A stretch of 60,000 nucleotides of DNA from assembly GCA_014529385.2 (NCBI GenBank), contig CM043942.1, positions 26,356,469 through 26,416,468 on the forward strand. Direction: 5' to 3'. Made by a program: the position numbers and the translations under genes. Position 1 is the first letter of the stretch. The number at the start of each line of letters is the position of its first letter. Positions 1 through 11,816 of this stretch are shown one piece after another. Source of the stretch: Adiantum capillus-veneris (lineage: Eukaryota > Streptophyta > Polypodiopsida > Polypodiales > Pteridaceae). The notes under the pieces were generated by a model. The model was given only the letters and a program-made list of their open reading frames with translations, had not been told where the DNA came from and ran no database searches.

Positions 1-798
1 ACCATCATAGTCCACCCCCTCGTTGAACATTTATGTTCAACCACACATGGCCTTATTGCACTAAAAAACTGCACACCAAAAACAGACTCGTACACTGCAA
101 TCTAACATATGTACAAAACTCACACCTGTAACCCGCCACCTTTGTTCATGCGGGTTTCCCAACCCCGTGCTTTACCTGTAATCACCCTCCTGGGTAGAAC
201 ACCTTGCATTGGTCTTGTCCGTCCACCTGTAACACCCTTGCATAGTGCCACGCCATGACACACACCCAACTACATAACCAAATTGCCAATATCATGCTTC
301 TATCACTCCAAGCACTCCTTGGAAAACTGCTCACTCGCAACAAAGCACCTCCAAGAACACCAAATAGAGCACCTTCGTGCTCACCATCCTGCTCAATCAA
401 CACTCGCAACCTACCTGACCCGCCCTCCCATCCATGTAAAGCTAGATCTTCATCTAGCAGATCCTGTACCTGCTCAACAACATACTGCACAGCTACCTTG
501 ATTAGCATTCCCTTCAACCACCACTCACGGACCTCCTTACAAAGCTTGGACACTGCCTTGGAATCCGCATCGCCTGTCATAGAGGGCATCAACTGCATAG
601 GAAGCACCTCCTTCTTTAACTCTACTCTGCCCTTCTCACCTGTCATGAACTCAATTCCAGCATCGTCGAGATCCTCCTCATCATTGGTCCTTCAAGGTCG
701 ATAAGCACCACCTGCTTGTTCGTTTCAACCACCTGCTCTTCTACTGATGCATCATTCAATCTCTGCCAAGGAGGAGAGAAACTCGTTCTCTACTGCAT
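1..798 (-). pseudogene. Decayed gag-like ORF fragment, left part of the gene split by element A
   Basis: A 154-codon minus-strand open frame (646 to 182) continues upstream, after an apparent frameshift near 695, into an acidic stretch that includes NDEEDLDDAGIEF. The protein is rich in Glu, Asp, Lys and Val with no catalytic motif. A segment reading VVLIDLEG before the acidic run resembles VVLMEEDEED encoded just right of element A (near 6170-6205), so this is probably the continuation or a second copy of the same gag-like protein. It stays in the acidic linker type and does not reach a protease or RT before the window edge. The plus-strand ORFs here are antisense shadows. The assignment to a retroelement is inference from context. 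Confidence 0.4.
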
Positions 799-970
799 TG
801 TAAGAAACTAGGCAACTAGGCTCTACTGGATCCTCCTCCCAACCTCCCTTCATAGGTGGGCTCCTAGCCCCTTGCCCTAGACGGATCCCCTGTCCAAACT
901 TCCTAGCCCGGCCCTTGGCCATAGTCCTTGCCTAGCCTAGTTCTTAGGGTACAGGACCCGTGTCCTGATA
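799..970 (-). repeat. 3' LTR of element A
   Basis: This is the left LTR, 172 bp, and it ends in TA instead of CA on the plus strand (a single transition in the terminal dinucleotide). By eye it differs from the right copy at about nine positions, including one single-base indel. Confidence 0.8.
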
Positions 971-983
971 TTACTTCCCCCTT
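971..983 (-). other. Polypurine tract of element A
   Basis: On the minus strand the sequence reads AAGGGGGAAGTAA directly before the 3' LTR, the expected place for the plus-strand DNA primer. Confidence 0.7.
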
Positions 984-3900
984 AAGGAAGAGTTTTCGTC
1001 CTTGAAAACACAAGTAGTAACATCTTCTTAAGAATTTTGGTGTTCTCTTTATTGACGTCCCATAAGTGAGCCAGTTGTCTGTATGACCGATAATTGGTGC
1101 AGTGAGGAGGTTCAATGAAACCAAGATGAATATCTTGATTTTCAACATTGCTGTCCGCTTGCAATCACTTGGGTCTGAATGCTAACTCCATTTATAACTC
1201 GCTTGAGTGCTGTAAAGGAGTAACCACAACTAAGAGTCACTTGGGTTTAAATGGTAACTCCATTTATAACTCACTTGAGTACTGTAAAGGAGGAACCACA
1301 AGTAAGAGTTTTCCAAAGGCATAACTAGTTTTCAGATCTTTTGAAGGTACTGGAATAATGCAAGGAAATCTTGGCGTAACTTTCCATGCAGTTGTGAGCC
1401 AGATTTCCTACTCGCCTGAGTATCTTGAACAGTCCGTTACATGTTCATCCCTAATGAAGGCTACTTGCCAACATGCTCTGTCAGCACACCTGGTAAGTCC
1501 TTGACGTATGAAAGTATTGACACAATCTCCAACCCCACCACAAGAGGTGTTCAAAGTCGAAAATCGTACTTAAGCAAATTCTAGAATAGGGAGAAAATCA
1601 TCTATTTAGAAATGCGTTGTGTTAACGTATGCTCTTAGCAGATCCTTTAGCACAAGATTACTCTTTGTAATCTTTGTAATCTGCCTATCCCCTTGGATAA
1701 CTGACAGTACTGAGGTGTGTTTTCCTCATGGTTTACAGACAGTCTTCCCAGATGACTGGTAAATGGGAAATCACAGTAGTGTTTAACATTGGTAAAGAAT
1801 CAACAATGTCCAAAATAACCATCGTGGTTAACTTGAAAAAAATCAAGAAATGCCCCAACCGAGCCATGACCTCTATTGGTGATTAGTGGATTTAAAAGTA
1901 ATCTCATAGAGATAGTGCATATAGAGTGCAAAATGCTTCATAAGCAACAACCTGTGGAATATGCATGCCGTTCCAAATCAGTCTTTGCTAAACACTAGGG
2001 CCCATAACACCTAGTGTGCATACATTTAGCAAAAACAGATCCAAACCTATATATCCATGGTGATCCTTGCCTTCAACTTGTGGCAAATGTGATGCACCTA
2101 GCACACATTAAAGATGATTGTAAATAGTTCTGAAAAGAAAGTAAATACTTTCAGTTGCAATCTTTTGCAAGCCTTGTTGAAATGTCTGAACCATAATAGA
2201 AGGTGAAACAGTGATCACGTCTAGATACAAACAATTAAACTTTTTCATTTTCTATAAGTGTAAACAACCATCTGTAATGTTGTTTAGCAATACTTGTACC
2301 TTAACAAGTCATTCTACGTATCCGACAATTTCTAGTCGCGAAATTGCTCCTGATACGTCGTGCTAAAAATGGTCTAGAAAACAGATGTGACAAGCACTTA
2401 GGGACTTTGTCGTGACACATATTTGAAATAGGGGCGCCAGTGTCAGAGTCCCAGAGACTCATATTCCCCACATGTGGAATATGTCTCAACTAAGGATGTC
2501 TGAAAAAGAACATCCTACAAGTACAAGATGTACTTGTGTGTGGAGGTAGCTCTAAACACTTTACGACAGGAGTGAGAGGGACCCTCATTCATTGCTCCAC
2601 ACTAGCTAAACCGAACTCCTTGAGTTCCTAGACCATGTTGTATCCCATGTGACAACATGTGCCAAATTGAACCCTACAAGTAGGTTCGTAATAGCATAAG
2701 GCAGAAAGAAAGATTGGCTACTTGGCCCAAAATACTTTGTGCCGACATGCCCTTGGCATGACTCTGTAACATTCAAGCGTACTTATATGTCTTGAAAAAC
2801 CAAGAAAAGCATACTAAAAATGGAATAACACCAAATCAATAGATGCATACCTAGAGATTCGAACGTAATGTTCACTTACCCGTATTCAAATGGGGAGGAG
2901 CACGTCCCCTACCTAAAAAAACAAACAGCATCGCACTGGGAAGCCTGGTTGTTGCCTTTGCAATCCAAGCTCTTGGATTAGAATCTACGTAGTCAAACCC
3001 CTTGATAAGACTCTTTGCAGAAACTGCTCAACTAGCAGATAACGATAATCGTGTATAGATTGAGTGGAATAAACTTGAAAAGTGTGTTTGTCTGCTACCG
3101 CGTGGTAGATTGCGGAATTATTTCCTTGAAAGTATAACTGGGAGAGATCAACTGTGATCCTCAATGTAGATCAAATTGTGATCCTTAATACCTATGGGGT
3201 GATGTAGCAATCACCTGTCGGGTCTTACCCCAAAACAGTATGTCCATGGACACTCCGTAGTGCTATAGAGAGAGCAAGAGACCCACACAAGTGAACTACC
3301 GATCTCTTGTGGACAGCCATGCTGTCGTAACTGATTGCTGTATCTATACTTCCTTGTAGAGATCATTGGTTGTGAGTTGAAGATTTTCAAAAACTCAACG
3401 TGAGTGTCGCACAGAAAAAATGTAGTGCCAAAATGACACCCTAAACATCCGTAATGACAAGACTCTTGCTTGTCCATTAACGTTGATGTGTACTTCCCTG
3501 GGTAGATCTGTTCGATCGTGAAAACAATCACCCAAATAATGCCAATAATTGGGTCTTACCCTTGGTCAGGATCTTAGCGTGTGTGGCTCATAGCCCTTAT
3601 GCAAATTAGTGGTCAATGGATGACCCGATGAAGACTAATTTGAGTAGCATCTTAGCCATGTGTTAGCTGAGAGTTAGAGCACCTTTGCTCAGGCTGACTC
3701 ACGAGCAAAACACATATCAAAAGCTTCTTAGAAGATTTTCATTTTTCCCTTAAAGAGAGAGAGAATGAGAGAAGAAGAGCATGCTGGGCTGAGGAACTTT
3801 CCTTAAGTTTTTAGAGAGTGTGCCCAAGCTATGTGCTCTTATGCATCTTATGCATGACTTGAGCTTATCGTATAAGCATTCCACAATTTTCCGGTATGAC

Positions 3901-5983
3901 TCGCTCATTGAGAGAGGTAACCAAAAAAAAACACAACCACATCTTGACCTCCTTCCTTGCAGGGCCGTGATTGTATGAAAATGACGTAGCATTGGCACTT
4001 TGCCTGTGAAATAAGTCCTAGATTTGGGGTTCCTTTTAGTGTTGTTGGGTGTTGATAGCAACCAACCATCAGGTTAAACAATCCATCACTTATTTTGTCC
4101 TTGACAGAGATGCGAGTGTGGTAGCGGAAGCATACTACATGAAGTGGTGGAATCCATGCCACTTGCTTAGCATGCCTTGCATGCAAAAGCGTAAGCCCTA
4201 GACTACTATGATGATTCAAGCGTGAGAACCAAAACCATAAGTGCTTTGCACATTATAAACTGGTAGGGATTGTGTGAGCTGATATTCCCTATTTAGCCAG
4301 CTCCCCAAACTTGTGTGCCAATGCCCTTGATTCCAAATCAATGGGCAGGATCTCGGCACAAGGGAGAAGCCTTGCTTCGTATAAATTTTCCAAAGCACTT
4401 TGCTTTGCACAATGACAGTAATTGCCAAGTAAAGTGTAAACATGAAAAAATAAATAAATAAGAAAAACTTAAGCTTGGCTAACCTGGTCATTCAACTACC
4501 ACCAGTTGTGTTGAACTTCCAAAGGAAAACTCGTTCGAATGTGGCTCATAGCAAATTCTACTACAAGAGAGAGAGTTGTCGCTTATGCTCCTACGCCCTC
4601 TTGTATCATGTACACCATGAAAGATCCTTCAAGCATAGTGTCAAATCCCTCCCAAGTTTGTATGCGGAGAACCTTGGCTCCCTTTATTTCAACGAGCAAC
4701 AGGTTGTGCCAATCTCCTTGAGATTCTAGACCTTGGCGTTGCTATAGCAAGCAATCACATCCGAATAGAAAACGTAAAATAACAGCATACCTCATGAATT
4801 GCGTGACGACTTGGAGTACCATGGTGTCGATCTCTGACAGCATGCATGAACACGCATACCAAGATATTGTGTGCCTTGACGTCTTGCTTCCATGCCGTCA
4901 TAACTTACCCGCACAACTGTTTCTGTCATCGGGCATGTTGTGGATTCCCCTTTCAAGCATGAGGAAAGGTATACTTCGATCCCCCTTGTTTAGTGAAAAT
5001 ACGACCTTGTCGTATCCGACTTTGCATGCCAATGCGAGTCCAAATATGTATGGTGTGCACATCGGAGTGCTGATTGATGCCAACCCGCCTTGCCAGTTCC
5101 TTTCGCTTTGCATGATTAGATACTTACGTCGACTCGCCTCATCGGCTACAATGCTCATGTATATGAGCGTCCATGATCCTCGAACCGATCTACAAAAAAT
5201 CCTTCCGTAAGAGCCTTGCCCTTTGCCTCCATCCGTTGAGGCCGCAATCGATCGTTCCAAAGTGTCATACTAAATTTTTTCCACGGAAGTTCTTGATGAA
5301 GAATTCCACGCTGTGTGCTGAGAGGCATGCCGCCTTGCAACCGATGCCGAAGATGGTGCTATGCATAATCAGAAATTCGGTTAAGGACTGCAACACGTGT
5401 GGAGTGGGAGCGCCCCCCCCCCCCCCCCCCCCCCCTCCTTTTGCTTAATTGAAGGCATGGCTTTGGTCCATCGGACGCCACTTAATGGTGGTGTGAATCA
5501 AAATTAAAAATAACCAATAAAACGTATACAGCGATGGCGAAAACTATTGTGCAGGGGAAAACGAGATCAAAGTCGGTGCTGCATACGGTATTAGGCACAC
5601 CTTCTGTGATGAAATATGCCCCGGACCCAAGACAATCCCATCAAGCCAAAAAGCCAGTAGATCCCTGCAGGTTGATCCATGTGTAGGGTTGTATCCCGCC
5701 TGCAACTTTGTTCTTCCGCTCTTGCACATGAGTCGTTTCTTGCGGCCCTTTGCTGCCGAGCTTCAACAATGCTTTGCATGGCATGCAAGGTGCATGCCAT
5801 GTACCTTGCATGAATAGCATCGACTGTTCCTTCATGGCTTAAGAAAGCACTCCATGGCAGCACCTAACAGTCGAGGTCCCATGAACGCCAAGGGAGAGAA
5901 AGATCGAGAGAAAGCGAGAGAGAGGGGGAAAGAGATCCATGCCTGCTCTTCCACCATAGCTCCACCCTTCTTCTCCCCCTGAG
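984..5983 (-). other. Non-coding interior of element A
   Basis: No conserved retroelement domain was found in any frame. Small minus-strand ORFs (for example 4898-5260 and 5591-5863) lack recognisable motifs. The part around 2290-2900 is clearly related to 35450-36080 on the opposite strand, so the interior belongs to a repeat family and is not unique host DNA. A run of about 23 C at 5411-5433 interrupts the 5' leader. Confidence 0.55.
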
Positions 5984-5995
5984 CTCTGATACCAG
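5984..5995 (-). other. Primer-binding site of element A (tRNA-iMet)
   Basis: The minus strand reads TGGTATCAGAGC, one base inside the 5' LTR. It is the standard complement of the 3' end of plant initiator tRNA-Met. Confidence 0.85.
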
Positions 5996-5996
5996 T

Positions 5997-6167
5997 GCAA
6001 GAAACTAGGCAACTAGGCTCTACTGGATCCTCCTCCCAACCTCCCTTTATAGGTGGGCTCCTAGCCCCTTGCCCTAGACGGATCCCGTGTCCACACTACC
6101 TAGCCCGGCCCTTGGCCGTAGTCCTTGCCTAGCCTAGTTCTTAGGGTACAGAACCCGTGTCCTGACA
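5997..6167 (-). repeat. 5' LTR of element A
   Basis: This is the right copy of the terminal repeat, TG to CA, 171 bp, next to the PBS. No clear TATA box is visible, which is unusual but common in very short LTRs. Confidence 0.8.
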
Positions 6168-7367
6168 CACATCCTCTTCGTCCTCTTCCATAAGTACAAC
6201 TGCTTCACGCCTTTTAGCAAAATTTTTCACCTACTACACCACTATGGCATATTCCACTGCTATCTTCATCAACATGGCCATTAGCATGGCACTGCACACC
6301 AGTTCAACCTGCACATCACCACTTGTAGGGCTAGACTGCTCCATTTGGTCTTCACTAGACACTTCGGCTTGCACTTCATGTTGCTCCTTGCACACATTTA
6401 CTGCCTCTCCACTAACATGTAAGAGGTCGAACTCATCATACCTGGATTGAGATGACTCGATCTCCCAACTCGTGTCTGCATCCATAGAGCTACTGTCACT
6501 CGACCCGGTCTCCTCTTCGGTCTCAAGCTCAGGAATCTCCTCTAGCTTCCCTGCTTCAACCTCATCTGCAAACCTCACTCCTTGCTCTTTACCACACTTC
6601 AATGGAGCTTCAACAACTCCACTTGAACTTGGCAGCATTTCCTTTGCCCACTCTGGAACCACCTGCACTTCCTCCACAATTGAAACCACTCTAGCCGGCA
6701 TCTTCGGCATAGGAACCATTTTGTGTCTTTGTAGCCAAAGAACCCTTGGTTCTTCTCGTACTTGCAGTTATCTTTGCACCACTTGCATCTCGGCTACCAC
6801 TGTCTCACACTGCTTTGGCATCATTGCACCTTGCAAACACCGCCTAGCCTCACGCTTCTTTAAAATCTTCTTGGTCTGCCCTTTCTCTAGAGCTACTGCC
6901 TCTTCATATGACATTGGACCGTCTATTTCCACTTTATCTCGCACCTCCTCATGCAGGCAATCCATAAACTTACACAATTTCAAAAAATTGGCATTTTCTG
7001 CGGCAGTTACCTTGATCAACTTCCCCCAAAGGGCCTCAAACTCCCACTCGAACGCTTGAAAATCTCCCTCCAAGCTTTGCTTCAAACCATCCAGCTTCCG
7101 CTTTACTTCATTTAGCTGCGCATCCCCTACAAATCTGCTTCAAAAAGCCGCCTCCAGGGCTTCGCAATCTGCTTTTTCTTCTTCACCCAGGCCATCGAAC
7201 CATAGCTTTGCTTTACCACGAACCAGGAGCGGGAACACCTGTACCGCACCATCTTCTCTCGATAGACCGCTTTCCAACACGAACAATCCATAGTCTTTAA
7301 GCCAAGTTTCCACATCTTCATTCCCAGTGAAAATGGGAAATCTTGCCCAAGCCATCACTAGCTGCAC
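6168..7367 (-). pseudogene. Decayed retrotransposon gag, right part of the gene split by element A
   Basis: Minus-strand frames 7367-7140, 7085-6768 and 6719-6234 are all in one reading frame, separated only by nonsense codons, so they are one old gene. Near the start it reads FPIFTGNEDVETWLKDYG, followed about 30 residues later by GKAKLWFDGLG. These match the capsid pattern of plant Gag proteins (PxFxG...W, then G.A..W...L; Retrotrans_gag family). A basic stretch follows, then an acidic Ser/Glu/Asp-rich tail of about 150 residues. No zinc knuckle is seen. The gene ends against element A and a possible continuation lies at 1-798. Confidence 0.6.
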
Positions 7368-8126
7368 TTGCTCTTCAAAGGCCGCACCTTTGGCATCACA
7401 AAAATCACCGCTTCAACTTCAAATAGGAGCATCAGCATACTCCTTAGTGGGGGCACCTGAAGATGGAGAGGGGGAATGGGGGAACACTCCCGGCACAAAC
7501 AAAAGGGCCTCTCTATAGCTCAGGCCATTCACAGCACCCCTATCCTCTCGGAAAACACCTTCAAACACACAACTCACACTAGCAGACCATCGCCTGCTTG
7601 ATTTCCACTGCTCACACACTCTACAAAACAACCACACGACGCACACCTGTTGCCACGGCATGTCTCCACCCTTGCACACACTCACAACAACTCAATCTCA
7701 CTCTCTCACACAACACACCGTCGGTTCGGGGGGGCGCACACTTCCACATAGCCAGCACCCAGGAGAACCATGAAAGCAGGAGAAAGAGAAGGGGGGAAGG
7801 GGAAACAACAGCAAGACGAGGCGGCAACGACTTGATTGCACTCCACAAAACACCTATACAAACTCACACTGCCATCACCATGGCCATTTACACAAGAGAG
7901 ATACAAAGGGCTTTGACAGGCACACTCCTCTGTCCAAAAGCTCCACTTTGCAGGCTTCAAACGGCACCTCAAAAGGCCAAGAAAAAGCCTCTAATTTGAT
8001 CTTTTTTTTACTTTTATAGGGGGGGGGGGGGGGGGGGGGTTTAATTTGGGAAACTGCTATCTAATTGGTCAATGGGGCACCCTTTTTTGGTATCTCTTGG
8101 GAAGGGGGACACCGCCTTATTCCATC

Positions 8127-8161
<35 letters not shown>

Positions 8162-8188
8162 ACTTGGGGGGGGGGGGGGGGGGGGCAT

Positions 8189-8202
8189 TAGCGACGTCGC
8201 TA
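8189..8202. promoter_or_regulatory. Perfect palindrome with GACGTC core
   Basis: TAGCGACGTCGCTA is a perfect 14-bp palindrome centred on GACGTC, the ACGT-core site type bound by plant bZIP proteins. A related copy lies about 265 bp away. A regulatory role is inference. Confidence 0.4.
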
Positions 8203-8453
8203 TTGCCCCCTAGCATTTTCATTTATATTTTTTTCCACCTTTCAATTTTCATCCTCTTTGGGCTTAGCCTTGCACTGCTTGACTAGCTTGACTTTGATTT
8301 TCTCTCTCTAGGCGACTTCTCTTACTCCCTTTGGCCTTGGCCTAGTTGGCTTTTGCTTTTGCCCGAACCTTTTGCTCTACATTTGGCCGCCCTCGAGCCC
8401 ATTCTCTCTCTCTTTGGCTCGCTGTGGGACTTTCCTCTTACCTAAGGGGGAAG

Positions 8454-8477
8454 GGCAATAGCGATGTCGCTATTGCC
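8454..8477. promoter_or_regulatory. Near-perfect 24-bp palindrome related to 8189-8202
   Basis: The arms GGCAATAGCGA and TCGCTATTGCC are perfect reverse complements around a central TG. The sequence shares the GCGA(C/T)GTCGCTATTGCC block with the copy at 8189, but the core is ATGTC instead of ACGTC. Confidence 0.4.
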
Positions 8478-9514
8478 TCTTCTCTCCCTCTCCAAAATTT
8501 GTCCCGTGGGAACGCGCCCCGTGTCGAGTACTGCCACGTTCATCAAACTGCCGCCAGCGCGCCACCGGCGCATGGCGCCTCCGCCAGGCTCCTCGCCCAA
8601 AACCACCGGCATCTCCGTCTACGCAGCGCCAAAGGCGCTCACGCCATAGCCCACGAGCTCCAAGAGCTCTTTTGCTTCACACACTCTAAAGGGGGCGCAC
8701 GCCCATACTCATATAGCCCAGCCGCTTGCCATGAATCCCCGCATGAGGGATTATCCGGCTTCCACGTGGCGGCACCATAAGGTTCTAGCCTTTGAAGGCC
8801 TTGGAACAAGCAAAAAAGTTCCTTTGTGAGAGAGAGACCACCCCTTGGGGTGCCCACTTGACCCCACTCCCATGAAGTGACCAGAGGTTGCAATCACAAG
8901 CTGCTAAGCCGGGCCGGATTTTCACTATATTGGGCCAATTCCATACAAACCTCATCGCCCTTTGACTTCTCTAAGTTTGTTATTTGAGGCCGCCAAAAAC
9001 CGGGAAATGCATCTACATGCCTCTCACTACCAAATGATCCCAACTTCCTCTTGCCGCATCTAGCTGACCTAACACCCGATCGCCGCACTGTCGATTTGTG
9101 CTTGCTCCACATGACTCACTCTATCATAGAGAACCTTGGCGAGGCCAACATGGCACCATGGCACATCTTCCAATGCGGTCAAGTGGGCTCAGACCCGACC
9201 CCCGGAAAATCTTCAACTACCTTAACTTGCTATCCAGAGCTCCGATTTTCAATCTGAGAAGACAGGCATTTTCAATCCCAGCTGCCCTGTCCGTCGGGGA
9301 TCTGCTACACACTCTAGCTTTAAACCGCAATATCTTGAGCACCAAGGCTCCGTTTGACGAGCTGTCTGGACCGGCTTCTAGAGCACACTGAACACTACAT
9401 TTTAGGACATAAAACCCACATCTCGGGCACAGTAGGCCTCCAACCTTCTTGGATCTTTGCAGCACACCTTTGGCCTAAAAAACCACTTCAAACATACACC
9501 TCCGCTATCCTCGG

Positions 9515-10783
9515 GCTTAATAGATTCATTAAGGGATTATGACATGAGAATATCTACAATGGCCTAGTCATTAGAGGTATCACCACTTGGAAATCAGTCA
9601 CCACCAATGCAATCCAATTGGAGGATAATTTAATGATTCAAGGAGAAAGAGCGTCTATTGAACCTAAATCTACTAGCTCGCAAGCATCCGAGCATCAGGC
9701 AATGACCCTAAAGCCTATTGCTAAGGAGCCAAAGATATCTGAGATGACTTTAGCAAATCTCACCAAGGCCATTCAAGAGAGTCTTAGAGACAATCGTGCT
9801 CCGCAAAAAAATCATATGTATCCAAGAAGGGAGAAACAATGGTCCTTAGTATGCTATGGTCCGCATAGTACCAATGAATGCCCTACGTTTAGAGTAAAAT
9901 TCAATGGGAATTGCAATGACTGTGGGAGGTATGGTCATCAAGAAAAGGATTGCATAGTATTTAAGCGCATGATGGCCAATAAACCAACCTTAGCATGGAC
10001 GGACACACCTCGAGTGCCTGCATTGATGTCGGCCCCGTCTCTTGAACAAATGTCACAACACATGGTCCCTAGGGCCCAAAATGTACAACACCCTTACCAC
10101 CTCAAGTTCTAGAACCACAACCACCACATCCAAGAATCATTTATGTGAATCAAGTGGGTGGTGAGTTATCTATTGCTTGTTTGGAAGGCTGTGAGGAAGA
10201 TATAGACCCTAATATTGCCTATGAGATTGATGCGCTTAAAGAAATTCCACAATACTACATGGAGGACTATTGGGGACAAGTCAAACTTGTCTATCAAGTA
10301 GCTACTCCTGTTGCAAGAGGCCAAAATATCAATTACATTGCCAAGAGACCACCTCTTCAATGCTATGAGTGTGGAGGTCCACATCATGTGGCCGAGTGTC
10401 CTATTAGGCTATAAAAAAACTCCACACTAATGCAAACCAATCAAGCAAGCACTTCTAAAATGCCGATACTCATGTGTAATCGATGTGGCATAGATCATTT
10501 GATTTCCAAATGTCCGAATAATCCAAATGCACTGAAGATCACGCCAATAAACTTGATTGAGGTTACCAAGGAGCCATCACAAAGTACACATGTGGTACCA
10601 GTAAACGTACTCACACAATCAATGCTCCAAAAATATATATATATTCTTGGAGAAAGAGACACGACATCAATTGCCCAATCTAGAAGGAGACACGGCATCA
10701 ATCTCAGAAGAAGAAGAAGAAAACACGAAGGAAGAGATAGCAAAAAGCAACAAACTCAGACCCCAGTTCAAAGACCAACATAG
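9515..10783 (+). pseudogene. Gypsy 1 gag, C-terminal two thirds
   Basis: The gene starts in the middle of the capsid domain (motif VIRGITTW, as in element 2) and retains the zinc-knuckle region. CNDCGRYGHQEKDC, CYECGGPHHVAEC and CNRCGIDHLISKC are intact, while the first knuckle has lost its leading Cys (WSLVC where element 2 has WCSIC). Reading moves between frames at about 10110 and stops near 10413, so no full protein can be made. Gag would have formed the particle that packages element RNA. Confidence 0.7.
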
Positions 10784-11816
10784 GGATTGGTGACGACCCC
10801 GTATTTATGAATGATGTTGAAGAGGATTCTGATTCAAGTGAAACCATGGAGATCAAAATGACCACTAGGAAAGAAACCAACAAGGAAGATTGTCATGAGC
10901 CACAATGTCTAGGACCCAAAAAGAAGATAGGAACTTAGCCAAACCCTACGGAGGAGATTGAGCGAGTCAAGAAATTAAAGAGTTTGGTAGAAGAGACCCA
11001 AAGGGACATAGACCCTTAGCCATACCTAGTGTCATTCAAGAAGAAAGTGGCTTAAAGTCATGGGAAAGCGGGTGTAGTCACTTCTTATTGGAAAGAATGT
11101 TTACAAAGCGACTACCTGACCCTATCGAAGAAATGGAGATCTCTCTTCCCCATGTCAAGGGACTGAAGCCCAAAAGGTGCCCTTAAACATTGCCAAATTG
11201 ATAGATTTCATGGCTTCAGAAGTTAGAACCACCATCATGTCCAAACTGTATGGAGACCCCGAGCTATTCTTAGCTCTTCGAGATTTCCTTAATAGAGAAC
11301 CGAAGGTAGGGCTACCACAATTGGCACAGATGGATGGAGCTAGGGAGATGCCAATAGAGGAGGAACACTAGATCCACAACCCCAACCTAGATGAGAACCC
11401 CGTTGTAGAAATACCTATTAACAAGTTGGGACAATACTTTGAGGGCAATGAATCCAATGCAATCATATCAATCACTGCCAAGGGATTAACTGTGAAGGGA
11501 ATCCTTGATGGTGGCGTTGGGGTTAGCATTGTGACTAGAAATTTCTAGGAAACTATGGGGACATCACCTTGGGACCACAACCATAGAAGTAAAGATGGCC
11601 AATGGGTCTATTGTTAAACCTATTGGGATGCTAGAAGATCTTAAGATCAAGGTCTTTGGACATAAAATAAGAAATATCTTCATTGTTATGTATTTCTCCA
11701 AGCACACTATGGCATCTGAGATGATCTTAGGACGTCCTTTCATGAGGGAAGCAAAAATGGTGCATGACTGGTCTGAAAACCATGTCTACTTGCAGTTCTA
11801 AGATTCTGTCATTCGA
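10784..11816 (+). pseudogene. Gypsy 1 gag-PR1 linker and first retropepsin-like domain (PR1)
   Basis: An acidic, basic-patched linker leads to PR1 at about 11440-11801. The active-site region reads GILDGGVGVSIV, where a canonical retropepsin has D-T/S-G; the domain ends with the expected ILGRPFM. A TAG replaces the Trp found in element 2 shortly after the active site, and a TAA follows the end of the domain at the same place as in element 2. Frames change at least once. PR1 would mature Gag and Pol if active; here it is dead by stops alone. Confidence 0.65.

Larger units (their letters stand above)
799..6167 (-). mobile_element. Element A: short-LTR retrotransposon without recognisable pol
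   Basis: Two direct repeats of about 172 bp (799-970 and 5997-6167, roughly 95% identical by eye) begin TG and end CA or TA. On the minus strand the right copy is followed after one base by TGGTATCAGAGC, the initiator-methionine tRNA primer site. The left copy is preceded by AAGGGGGAAGTAA, a polypurine tract. That fixes the orientation as minus. The internal region of about 5 kb contains only scattered ORFs up to 120 codons and no gag, protease, RT or integrase motif that I can see, so mobility would depend on proteins from another element. Flanks TGCAT and CACAT match at three of five bases, both differences being transitions, which is compatible with an old target duplication. The short LTRs with a long non-coding interior fit neither TRIM nor classical LARD definitions well. 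Confidence 0.8.
7368..9514. other. Non-coding region with G-tracts, CT repeats and palindromes; possible LTR of the gag element
   Basis: No credible gene is visible in this 2.1-kb stretch. It contains G-runs at about 8020-8039 and 8166-8185, a CT repeat at about 8130-8160, and two palindromes described separately. On the minus strand GGGCTATATGAGTATGG near 8705-8722 resembles a TATA region. Together with its place upstream of the minus-strand gag, this suggests an LTR and 5' leader. No partner LTR lies in the window, so the ends cannot be fixed. Confidence 0.35.

Noticed and set aside
255-704. Plus-strand ORF of 149 codons, Pro/Ser/Thr-rich
   Set aside because: Antisense to the better-supported minus-strand acidic gag-like frame; no motif.
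793-798. Perfect target-site duplication for element A
   Set aside because: TGCAT and CACAT match at only three of five bases, so it cannot be claimed as a clean duplication.
5411-5433. Poly-C run, and G-runs at about 8020 and 8166, as functional G-quadruplexes
   Set aside because: Long pure runs are prone to sequencing and assembly error, and there is no spaced G-tract pattern.
6472-7059. Plus-strand ORF of 195 codons
   Set aside because: Antisense shadow of the minus-strand gag; Ser/Thr-rich with no domain.
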